This document shows, piece by piece, positions 1-5,684 of a DNA stretch of 11,412 nt (positions are counted from its first letter, which is position 1; each line of letters starts with the position of its first letter). Position numbers and translations under genes: made by a program. This DNA is from SZUA-430 sp041477875. Lineage in GTDB: Bacteria; Pseudomonadota; Alphaproteobacteria; Micropepsales; Micropepsaceae. Below the pieces are notes generated by a model. The model ran no database searches and was not told where the DNA came from. It saw only the letters and a program-made list of their open reading frames with translations. Location: assembly GCA_041477875.1 (NCBI GenBank), contig JBGOVA010000148.1:1-11412 (forward strand), read 5' to 3'.

Positions 1-690
1 AGCCAGCTTGGCCAAGCCAAGAAGGTGCGCATCACGAAGGACGACACGACGATCATCGACGGTTCGGGCAAGAAGTCCGAGATCCAGGCGCGCGTCGCCC
101 AGATCAAGGCCCAGATTGAGGACACGACCTCGGACTACGACAAGGAGAAGCTGCAGGAACGCCTGGCGAAGCTCGCAGGCGGCGTTGCGGTCATCCGCGT
201 CGGCGGCGCAACCGAGGTCGAAGTGAAGGACAGGAAGGACCGCGTTGACGACGCGCTCAATGCAACGCGTGCGGCGGTCGAAGAGGGCATTGTGCCAGGC
301 GGCGGCGTAGCACTGCTCTATGCTTCCAAGTCGCTCGCGAACCTGCACATCGCGGGCGACGATCAGAAGGCCGGCGTCAACATCGTGCGCAAAGCGATCC
401 AATCGCCGATCCGTCAGATCCTCGAGAACTCGGGCGTTGAGGCCTCTCCGGTCGTTAATCGCCTGCTTGAGGGCAAGTCGTCGACAGCGGGCTTCGACGC
501 GCAGAAGGAAGAGTATGTCGACATGATCGAGGCGGGTATCGTCGACCCGACCAAGGTCGTGCGCACGGCGCTTCAGGATGCGGCGTCGGTCGCCGGTCTC
601 CTAATCACGACCGAAGCCATGATCGCCGAGAAGCCAGAGCCGAAGAGCGGCGGTGGCATGCAGGGCGGCATGGGCGGCATGGACATGTAA
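1..690 (+). CDS. groEL: Chaperonin GroEL, C-terminal part (5' end outside window)
   Basis: This is the last 229 residues of the 60-kDa chaperonin, which with GroES folds proteins in an ATP-driven cage in the cytoplasm. The frame is open from base 1 (SQLGQAKKVRITKDD), so the GTG at 25 is not a start. The stretch corresponds to about residue 318 to the end of a roughly 545-residue GroEL: the end of the apical domain, the second intermediate segment and the C-terminal equatorial segment. Visible hallmarks are RVDDALNATRAAVEEG at codons 81-96, whose second Asp (codon 84) matches the ATP-hydrolysis Asp398 of E. coli, the nucleotide-site GGG at codons 100-102, and TALQDAASVAGLLITTEAM. The tail is the flexible GGGMQGGMGGMDM repeat. 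Sequence flavour is alphaproteobacterial. groES is presumably upstream, outside the window. The gene ends at TAA and is followed by a strong terminator. Confidence 0.98.
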   Translation, partial: SQLGQAKKVRITKDDTTIIDGSGKKSEIQARVAQIKAQIEDTTSDYDKEKLQERLAKLAGGVAVIRVGGATEVEVKDRKDRVDDALNATRAAVEEGIVPGGGVALLYASKSLANLHIAGDDQKAGVNIVRKAIQSPIRQILENSGVEASPVVNRLLEGKSSTAGFDAQKEEYVDMIEAGIVDPTKVVRTALQDAASVAGLLITTEAMIAEKPEPKSGGGMQGGMGGMDM

Positions 691-717
691 TCGACCCGAA
701 AGGGCGAGTTGCAGCGA

Positions 718-746
718 GGGGCCGGAGGAAACTCCGGCCCCTTGTT
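718..746 (+). terminator. Rho-independent terminator of groEL
   Basis: A perfect 10-bp GC-rich stem (718-727 with 732-741) closes on a GAAA tetraloop and is followed by TTGTT. It lies 28 bases after the groEL stop, so it ends the groEL transcript and insulates the following genes. Confidence 0.9.
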
Positions 747-950
747 CACGTCCTGATCATGACAGCGCGAAGAACTCGCTTTCGCGTGAGAGGTGGCATA
801 CCATTCCTTAGAAGAATATTGGCATTGTTCGGTGTCGGACGTGTTCCTGGCGGCGGCGATGGTCGGACATTCTCGTCCGGATGCAACGCGAGAATCAGAA
901 CGCGCTCGCGCTTCGCCTCTTGGCTACCGCCAGCTCGACAGGAGTATGCG

Positions 951-1187
951 ATGGAAAGCGCAACATTTCGGAAATGGCTGGTGGAGCAAGGGTGTCGGTT
1001 CGATCAGCATGAGCAGCACCAGCGGCACGAAGGTCACGTCATGGTGACGGTGCATCGGGACGATCGAAAGACGGTGGTTCCCCTTGGAGGCTCGCACCAG
1101 ATCCTCGATCCGCGCGTGGTGCGTCGAACCTGTGAAGAGCTCGGGCTCGATTGGTCTCAACTGCCAGGGTCAAAGAGCCGCGTTTGA
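951..1187 (+). CDS. HicA-like small protein (orphan type II toxin-like fold)
   Basis: A 78-residue basic protein. The ATG at 951 is chosen because AGGAG (940-944) sits six bases upstream; the frame stays open to 759, but that upstream part looks non-coding. The pattern fits the HicA/YcfA-like double-stranded-RNA-binding fold: an N-terminal helix (FRKWLVEQGCRF, 6-17), a strand with the Gly-His pair (GHVMVTV, 28-34) where HicA carries its catalytic His, a second strand ending in VVPLGGS (42-48), and a C-terminal helix (DPRVVRRTCEELGLDW). HicA toxins are ribosome-independent mRNA interferases normally paired with HicB. No HicB-like frame is seen on either side: groEL's terminator is upstream and an opposing gene begins to overlap the space by 1276. 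It may therefore be a solitary or repurposed member rather than an active toxin. The family assignment is by motif reading only. Confidence 0.65.
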   Translation: MESATFRKWLVEQGCRFDQHEQHQRHEGHVMVTVHRDDRKTVVPLGGSHQILDPRVVRRTCEELGLDWSQLPGSKSRV

Positions 1188-1275
1188 GGTGACAGGTGAT
1201 GCTGTCGTGGGTGTCGGGAAACTGTTCGGCACAATTGTCTGAAGGTTGAGACCGCGCAAAGGACATAAGGGCCGG

Positions 1276-1860
1276 TCAGTGCGTCGCGATGTTCCGCAGC
1301 GACAGTGCGTCGCGATGGTCAACCTTTTGATGCCTTGGGCGTCCGAGAACTCTGCAAAGCCAGCCCACGGGACCGCCCTCATATGCGGCGTAAACTTCTT
1401 GGCCGGAGGCCGTATCCGGAACGCCACGATGACCGCTGATCTGAGCGATGTGAATTCGAAAATACACGAGCTCCATTGGGCGCGTTTTCTCCTGGAGCAA
1501 CGTCTTCGCGTAACCGGGCTCCCACCACATGGGCCACTTTTGCAATAGGTCGTACGCGCGTTTGCGAGCCGCATCGTACTGAGGCGTATCGGACAACTCT
1601 TCATACTTGCCAGAGACAATCACCGTGGCCCAATTCTGTGAGCTCACCAATTCCTCGACCTCGACGCAAACCAGCGGATTTGCACGCATCCAGGAGATCT
1701 TTTGTCCGACCGTTGAAAAGCTGTAAATGCAATTGTCGTCGTACGCACAATAGATCGGGGTGATGTAGGGTTGCCCTTCATCGGCACAGGCCAATCTACC
1801 CAATCGCGCACACGCCAACAGCTCGATGCTGGCTTGCCTGGTCATGTCATGGATCAACAT
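1276..1860 (-). CDS. PNPOx-fold flavoprotein, NimA-like (pyridoxamine 5'-phosphate oxidase family)
   Basis: A 194-residue protein of the FMN-binding split-barrel family that includes NimA-type nitroimidazole reductases and heme/flavin-binding relatives. Family features in order: MLIHDMT at the N-terminus, the helix and strand ELLACARLGRLACADEGQ (13-30), PYITPIYCAYDDNCIYSFST (31-50), the FMN-site-like VGQKISWMRANPLVCVEVEE (51-70), then WATVIVSGKYEEL (78-89) and VYFRIHIAQISGHR (132-145). The part after about residue 150 is poorly conserved in my reading. The ATG at 1860 is preferred: it matches the family's usual N-terminus and has GAGAGG six bases upstream. A TTG at 1878 lies directly against GAGGAGG with no spacing. 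It stands alone, divergent from the tetR-like operon. Substrate cannot be told; nitroimidazole reduction is only a family-based possibility. The last codons lie in a 15-bp direct repeat (see findings). Confidence 0.85.
   Translation of the reverse strand: MLIHDMTRQASIELLACARLGRLACADEGQPYITPIYCAYDDNCIYSFSTVGQKISWMRANPLVCVEVEELVSSQNWATVIVSGKYEELSDTPQYDAARKRAYDLLQKWPMWWEPGYAKTLLQEKTRPMELVYFRIHIAQISGHRGVPDTASGQEVYAAYEGGPVGWLCRVLGRPRHQKVDHRDALSLRNIATH
1277..1317. repeat. 15-bp direct repeat at the 3' end of the NimA-like gene
   Basis: The 15-mer CAGTGCGTCGCGATG occurs at 1277-1291 and again at 1303-1317, a 26-base period. Because 26 is not a multiple of three, the two copies are read in different frames (HRDAL and IATH-stop), and the first copy supplies the stop codon. 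It looks like a small tandem duplication that set the present C-terminus. Confidence 0.8.
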
Positions 1861-2246
1861 ATCGGCCCTCTCGTCCAACCTCCTCGGTCGAACTTACGCG
1901 TGCGAACGAGATGGCGGCACAATAACCGCGTCGCGGCGCGGGGCACCTTTCTGCCGCGCTGAAGTTGGCGCGATGAAACCGCGACCCGGCACTGGATAGT
2001 CAGTGCTTGCCACTCTAACGCTTGATACGCGAGGTCACATTGGCCTTGCCCGTCGCGCACGACCAAAACCCAATCACACAAGAACTCGGCCTCGTGGACT
2101 TTGAGGCACATCAATCTCCGCGAACGATTTCGAGGCTTGTCCTGAGTTCCAAGTTGGCGGTGGGTTGCTGCTTCGTCTCGGCGCGGTCGTGCCTTAGCCC
2201 TCGCCAAATGACCGGCGCCCCCAAACCAATGGTCCCGACGCTCCTT
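1861..2246. other. Divergent intergenic region between the NimA-like gene and the tetR-like operon
   Basis: About 390 bases without a supported gene. A 117-codon minus-strand frame crosses it but has no family features and overlaps the NimA-like start, so it is not called. The region should hold the promoter and leader of the minus-strand flavoprotein; GAGGAGG (complement of 1879-1885) and GAGAGG lie just before its start. No convincing promoter pair for that gene was found. Confidence 0.5.
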
Positions 2247-2275
2247 TTGACTCTAACGTATAGCTACCCTAATAT
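2247..2275 (+). promoter_or_regulatory. Sigma70-type promoter of the tetR-adenylyltransferase operon
   Basis: TTGACT (2247-2252, five of six to the -35 consensus) is separated by exactly 17 bases from TAATAT (2270-2275, four of six to the -10 consensus). Transcription would start around 2281-2283, about 26 bases before the GTG with a Shine-Dalgarno and only about 6 before the upstream ATG at 2288. Confidence 0.65.
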
Positions 2276-2288
2276 TATGGTGACTATA
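2259..2288. promoter_or_regulatory. Probable TetR operator: 30-bp imperfect palindrome over the -10 box
   Basis: Pairing outward from the centre (between 2273 and 2274), 12 of 15 base pairs are complementary: an AT core TAATATTA (2270-2277), arms ACC/GGT (2266-2268 and 2279-2281) and TATAG/CTATA (2259-2263 and 2284-2288). It is centred on the -10 element of the promoter just upstream of a TetR-type gene, the standard arrangement for autorepression. Binding by this TetR is inferred from position and symmetry. Confidence 0.65.
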
Positions 2289-2308
2289 TGAACGAGTGCG
2301 GAGGAACA

Positions 2309-2932
2309 GTGGGTCTGCGCGAGACAAAGAGACGGCGCCAGCATCGGCAGCTGATGGAATGTGCGATCGCCCTCTTTCGCAAGCGCGGCTACGACCAAAC
2401 GCGTGTCCAGGACATCATCGAGCGCGCGGAGGTAAGCGAGGCGACATTCTTCAACTACTTCCCGACGAAAGACGCCGTGCTCGAAGCGTTCGCCCTCGAT
2501 CGCGTGGACCGATACGGCCACCTGCTGAAGGGCGCCTTGCAGGCGTCGGGCCGACCACTCGCCGAGCGCCTACGCAAACTCCTGCGCGCGATGGCGCTCG
2601 GATTCTCCGACGACCGCGCGTTCATGGCGGTCGTCGCCACACGGTCGAAGCTTTTCTTCGGCGCCCGCGACGCGATGCTCCACAAGGAGCTGCTGACGTA
2701 CGAACTGCTCGGGCGCCTGTTCCGAGAGGGACAGGAGCGCGGCGACGTGCGCACCGACATCGACGCCATGCAGTTCGCCGAAATCTTCACCGGCGTGTAC
2801 ACGCTCACGATCATCAACTGGCTTACCAGCTGGCGGGATGACGCGACCCCGCTGGAGGAACGGCTGATGCGAGCTGCCGCCGTGTTCATCGATGGCATTC
2901 GACCGAGCGCAAAAAAAGGGAAGCGGCGATGA
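2309..2932 (+). CDS. TetR/AcrR-family transcriptional repressor
   Basis: A 207-residue one-component regulator. The N-terminal DNA-binding domain is typical: a basic lead (TKRRRQHRQ), helix 1 (LMECAIALFRKRGYDQTRV, about 15-33), then the helix-turn-helix DIIERAEVSEATFFNYFPTK (35-54), with the FFNYFPTK signature of the family. The rest (about 60-200) is a helical ligand-binding and dimer domain, family-specific and not assignable to a ligand. The GTG at 2309 is preferred over the in-frame ATG at 2288 because GGAGG (2300-2304) precedes it and the ATG has no ribosome site and sits almost at the transcript start. The gene overlaps the next by ATGA (2929-2932), so the two are translationally coupled. 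A palindrome over its promoter suggests self-repression, and its inducer would also switch on the downstream nucleotidyltransferase. An A7 run (2911-2917) lies near its end. Confidence 0.93.
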   Translation: MGLRETKRRRQHRQLMECAIALFRKRGYDQTRVQDIIERAEVSEATFFNYFPTKDAVLEAFALDRVDRYGHLLKGALQASGRPLAERLRKLLRAMALGFSDDRAFMAVVATRSKLFFGARDAMLHKELLTYELLGRLFREGQERGDVRTDIDAMQFAEIFTGVYTLTIINWLTSWRDDATPLEERLMRAAAVFIDGIRPSAKKGKRR

Positions 2933-3912
2933 GCGCACCCCAGACACCGAGTGATCTTTTCCTCGAGCGCTTCATAGAGTGGGCAAGAGATCGCGACGAT
3001 GTGAAGGCGGCACTCTTGGTCGGCTCGCGCGCGCGAAGCGTGCAGCCGGCCGACGAATGGTCGGACGTGGACATCATGCTGATCACCACCCGGCCCAAAC
3101 GATACCTTCGGACGAGCGAGTGGCTGGCCGCTCTCGCTCCGGTCTGTCTTACGTACGTGATCGAGCGGGCAGTGGGCGACCGGCATGTTCGACACGTCGT
3201 GTTCGAGGGGCCGGTGATGGTCGACTTCGCCGTCGTGTCCAATCTGGAGACGCGGTGGGGAGCACTCGTATTGCGCATGGTGACTTGGGCGCCTGCGACG
3301 GTGCACCTGATTCCTCACGGCTTCCGGAGCCAAATCACATCTTGGTTCGATACGCTGCGCAAAGGGCGCCCCCTCGTCCTTGTGGACAAGGGACATGCGG
3401 CTTCTCGTTTGCTGGATGTCCGCCTCCCCGAAGTCGCCCCCACCGCGTTGGGCGCTCACGAGTTCAGCGAGGCCGTCAACGCGTTCTGGTCGCTGGCCAT
3501 GTGGGTCGCCAAGCTCGCGCTACGGGGCGAACTATGGTCAGCCAACTGGTTCGCTGCCCATCAGCTGCAAGGAGAGCTGTTGCGCATGATCGAATGGCAC
3601 GCGAAGGCGGAGCACGGCGGAGATTACGACACTTGGTTCGCCGGGCGCTTCATCCGAACCTGGGCGGCCCCCGACGTCGCGGCACGTCTCACGCAGGTAT
3701 TCGCCCGATACGACCAGGACGATGTCTGGCGCGCGCTCTTCGCGGCGATGGATCTCTACGGCCGGCTCGCACGAGAGACTGCAGGTCGCCGGAGCCTCGA
3801 CTATCCTGCGTCATCGGAGCGACGCGTCATCGACTGGATCAATCGCTGGCGGGCGGCTCATGCTGGTAGTGTGTCAAGCGGCCCCATTGTCGTCGAATCC
3901 GGGTCTCGATAG
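2929..3912 (+). CDS. Aminoglycoside 6-adenylyltransferase-like nucleotidyltransferase (AadK/ANT(6) group)
   Basis: A 327-residue cytoplasmic enzyme. The N-terminal nucleotidyltransferase domain (about 1-150) has the Pol-beta-type signature: LLVGSRAR (29-36), then DEWSDVDIML with metal-binding Asp46 and Asp48, and a third carboxylate in VMVDFAVV (Asp99). The C-terminal helical region (about 180-320) contains EFSEAVNAFWSLAMWVAKLA and long amphipathic helices with ANWFAAHQLQGELLRMIEWH, as in streptomycin adenylyltransferases, which use ATP to adenylylate streptomycin at the 6-hydroxyl. Length is slightly above the usual 285-300. The ATG overlaps the tetR-like stop (ATGA), with GGGAAG upstream as a possible ribosome site, so it is co-expressed with the regulator. 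All catalytic residues appear intact. Whether it confers streptomycin resistance or modifies another small molecule cannot be told. Confidence 0.85.
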   Translation: MSAPQTPSDLFLERFIEWARDRDDVKAALLVGSRARSVQPADEWSDVDIMLITTRPKRYLRTSEWLAALAPVCLTYVIERAVGDRHVRHVVFEGPVMVDFAVVSNLETRWGALVLRMVTWAPATVHLIPHGFRSQITSWFDTLRKGRPLVLVDKGHAASRLLDVRLPEVAPTALGAHEFSEAVNAFWSLAMWVAKLALRGELWSANWFAAHQLQGELLRMIEWHAKAEHGGDYDTWFAGRFIRTWAAPDVAARLTQVFARYDQDDVWRALFAAMDLYGRLARETAGRRSLDYPASSERRVIDWINRWRAAHAGSVSSGPIVVESGSR

Positions 3913-3979
3913 CGCTCGGGGGAATCGGCCGCGTAGATTGCGGCTCACACGTCGCGCTGCGACCCTCGCATAACCGAAT

Positions 3980-4008
3980 GGAGAGTTGCCGCGCAACGGC
4001 GGCTCTCC
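3980..4008. terminator. Hairpin between the adenylyltransferase gene and the tRNA fragment
   Basis: An inner hairpin GTTGC-CGC-GCAAC (3985-3997) is enclosed by GGAGA/TCTCC (3980-3984 and 4004-4008) with a six-base bulge. There is no T-tract on either strand. It could end the plus-strand operon (68 bases after its stop) or be the old terminator of the minus-strand tRNA (25 bases past its CCA). Weak call. Confidence 0.3.
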
Positions 4009-4032
4009 GCGGCTTCTGAGATGTTGTGCTGA

Positions 4033-4077
4033 TGGTGCCGCCTGCGTGACTCGAACACGCGACCCCCGCATTACGAA
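4033..4077 (-). other. 3' half of tRNA-Thr(CGT): probable attachment-site scar
   Basis: Read on the minus strand, these 45 bases match tRNA positions 32-76: anticodon loop TTCGTAA (anticodon CGT, Thr), the 3' anticodon strand TGCGG, a five-base variable loop, a perfect 5-bp T stem GCGTG/CACGC around TTCGAGT, acceptor strand AGGCGGC, discriminator A and encoded CCA. The 5' half is absent: just upstream comes GTCGC, which cannot pair with TGCGG, and no D arm or GCCGCCT acceptor strand follows in the next 100 bases. A break at the anticodon loop with a complete 3' end is the classical product of tyrosine-recombinase integration into a tRNA gene. It is not a functional tRNA. The intact tRNA gene, if retained, should lie to the right, outside the window. 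Confidence 0.78.
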
Positions 4078-4096
4078 GCGACGATTTATTATGTCC

Positions 4097-4219
4097 CCAC
4101 ATTTCATCGGAGTGCGCCGGAATCACCTCTCGTGCGCGGAAAGACGCGGCCTCTGAGGTGTTGGATGTGTTCCGAATCTCGAACTCCAGGGAACGCCGCT
4201 GAACCGGCTTGAAATGTGG
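4097..4219. repeat. 10-bp perfect inverted repeat near the tRNA scar
   Basis: CCACATTTCA (4097-4106) and TGAAATGTGG (4210-4219) are exact reverse complements about 100 bases apart. They begin 20 bases beyond the tRNA fragment. Function unknown; recombination accessory sites are one possibility. Confidence 0.5.
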
Positions 4220-4233
4220 CGAAACGTAGAAAG

Positions 4234-4253
4234 TGCAAACACGCTGCAAACAC
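4234..4253. repeat. Tandem direct repeat TGCAAACAC x2
   Basis: Two identical 9-mers with an 11-base period, about 155 bases from the tRNA scar. Spacing of one helical turn is typical of protein-binding repeats such as integrase arm sites, but nothing here proves that role. Confidence 0.45.
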
Positions 4254-4339
4254 AAACCTGTCAGCCTCAATCGGGTGGACTCGTCCCGGGGGACGGCTGG
4301 ATCATGCCCGATTGCCGACGTTGAACGCCTGTCCGGGGT

Positions 4340-4356
4340 ATGGCCGGAACTCGCCG
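4340..4356 (+). repeat. Dispersed repeat, copy 1
   Basis: The 17-mer ATGGCCGGAACTCGCCG is identical to 10028-10044 in the same orientation. Without gaps the similarity extends left to 4313 (about 33 of 44 positions match). The two copies bracket the tonB-like and receptor genes. Confidence 0.75.
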
Positions 4357-4517
4357 GAATCGGACATTCGGACGCAGCGTCGTCGTCGACAACCTTTGCA
4401 AGTAAAACGACGAACGCTACGCCTCACGATCACTGAACCGGCCGCCGTTTGTGCGCCGATACACAGGGTTGACCCTCGGCCCGAGAAGGCCGAAGTGGCG
4501 GCGTAGAGACCGGTCCC

Positions 4518-5684
4518 TCACTCCTCGACCAGTTTGAACGACGCACCGGCGCTGCCGCGAACGCTGAGCGTGCAACTCCCGGCGTCAGGCGGCACCGTCC
4601 ACAGCGTTTCGGCATCGATGGCCGCATCCAAAACCGTGGTTTGGCAAACGAGGTGGTAGCCCTTCATCTCACCCTTGATGTCGGAGAAGGAAAACTTCCG
4701 GCGCAACAAAGCGTGCCGCCACTCCGCCGCCTGCGAGCCGCCGAAGACCGGAGAGAGCTCCGCGGCGACGACGATGGGCGCCGGGTCCTTCAGCGCCTCG
4801 CCGATCCGCGCGACGATCTTCGCGGCGCTCGTTCCGTCGGCGGCAGCGGCAGGCGCGACGCTCTTGAGCTGATCAAAGGCGCACCGGGCGCCGGCGAAAT
4901 CGCCGTATTCCGCCTCCGCCTGAACCCGCAGCTCGAGCGCGGCCTGCGCCACCTTCCTATCGAGAAAAAAGCCCTGCTGAATCGTCGCGTGACGCAGGTG
5001 GTAGAGCGAGCGCGGCTTGTCTTGTTTTGCCGCGTAAGCAACCACAAGCGCGAGCGAGACCAGCGATTGTTCATAGAGGTTGAGGCGCTGATCGAGGGCG
5101 GATTCAAGCGTGGGGATCGCGTCGTCGAACTTTTTCTGGGCGAGCATGCTGCGGCCAGTGTTGTATTTGCGAACGATGGCGGCATGTGTGGTCGCATGCT
5201 CGTCGGCATCCGAACCCGCATACCGAAAGACGACGTTGACGGTGTTGCCGAATTGATCGACGGGCACGCCGTGGTGCGTCGCCGGCGAATAGTGCCATGT
5301 CGCCAGGGCCTTGCTCGCCGACGCGGCGACACTTTTTGCACCGATGGCGTCGAGCACGACAATGTCCCGAACCGTGCCGTCGCGTGAAATCGTGAAACCC
5401 AATTGAACCCAACCCTCGCTTTCCTCGTTGACGTCTTCTTGGGGAAAAGCCGGCGTGGGTACAAAGGTCGCGTGAGCCAGGGTAAAATCCGCGATGCTCG
5501 CGTCCTGAACGCATGGCGTGTCGAACGAGACTTCACCCAATCGCTTCGGCCGCGAGGTCGGCAAATCGAGAGGCCGCTGCGGCAGGATCACCGGCCCCAT
5601 GGGGTCCATCGACCCCATGCCGCAGCACGTTATCAAGACGGCCATAACGCCAAGCGCCGTACGAACGGATTGCCAAGTCTTCAT
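4518..5684 (-). CDS. Exported protein with TonB C-terminal domain followed by a TPR-like region
   Basis: A 388-residue envelope protein. ATG 5684 is chosen: GGAGGG lies seven bases upstream; the frame also opens with a TTG one codon earlier. The N-terminus is a signal segment (ALGVMAVLITCCGMG, 10-24); LITC resembles a lipobox but has Thr at -1, so lipidation is doubtful. A short Pro-containing linker (28-50) is followed by a TonB-C-like domain (about 75-155): EGWVQLGFTISRDGTVRDIV, KALATWHYSPA and NVVFRY are its typical strands and helix. Residues 165-300 are helical repeats like TPRs (YNTGRSMLAQKKFDDAIPTL). The last 80 residues look beta-rich, with Cys347 and Cys371 perhaps bonded. TonB proteins pass inner-membrane energy to outer-membrane receptors, but here the domain is near the N-terminus and the linker seems too short to span the periplasm. 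It is divergent from the receptor gene, 1.09 kb away. Confidence 0.82.
   Translation of the reverse strand: MKTWQSVRTALGVMAVLITCCGMGSMDPMGPVILPQRPLDLPTSRPKRLGEVSFDTPCVQDASIADFTLAHATFVPTPAFPQEDVNEESEGWVQLGFTISRDGTVRDIVVLDAIGAKSVAASASKALATWHYSPATHHGVPVDQFGNTVNVVFRYAGSDADEHATTHAAIVRKYNTGRSMLAQKKFDDAIPTLESALDQRLNLYEQSLVSLALVVAYAAKQDKPRSLYHLRHATIQQGFFLDRKVAQAALELRVQAEAEYGDFAGARCAFDQLKSVAPAAAADGTSAAKIVARIGEALKDPAPIVVAAELSPVFGGSQAAEWRHALLRRKFSFSDIKGEMKGYHLVCQTTVLDAAIDAETLWTVPPDAGSCTLSVRGSAGASFKLVEE

Larger units (their letters stand above)
4078..4517. other. Intergenic region right of the tRNA scar, with short repeats
   Basis: No supported gene. It holds a 10-bp inverted repeat (CCACATTTCA 4097-4106 with TGAAATGTGG 4210-4219), a direct repeat TGCAAACAC (4234-4242 and 4245-4253), one copy of a dispersed repeat (4313-4356), and two small hairpins just past the tonB-like gene (AGGGT/ACCCT at 4465-4476; TCGGCC/GGCCGA at 4476-4493) that may help end its minus-strand transcript but lack a T-tract. 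Reading frames across it show no family features. Confidence 0.5.

Noticed and set aside
759..950. N-terminal extension of the HicA-like protein
   Set aside because: Family length is about 60-80 residues and AGGAG precedes ATG 951; the extension has no homology features.
1854..2207. 117-codon minus-strand frame upstream of the NimA-like gene
   Set aside because: No family features, no good ribosome site seen, and it overlaps the start of the flavoprotein.
2455..3459. 334-codon minus-strand frame
   Set aside because: It lies antisense across the end of the TetR-type gene and the adenylyltransferase, both with clear family motifs; its own sequence is Arg/Ser/Pro-rich shadow composition.
2979..3869. 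296-codon plus-strand frame in another phase
   Set aside because: Shadow of the adenylyltransferase gene in high-GC DNA: very Arg- and Gly-rich, no motifs.
4033..4110. Complete functional tRNA-Thr
   Set aside because: No 5' acceptor strand, D arm or pairing anticodon 5' strand is present.
3839..4270. 143-codon minus-strand frame crossing the tRNA fragment
   Set aside because: It reads through the tRNA 3' half and the hairpin, so it is not a plausible gene. It was examined for integrase C-terminal motifs (His-x-x-Arg, Tyr) and none were found.
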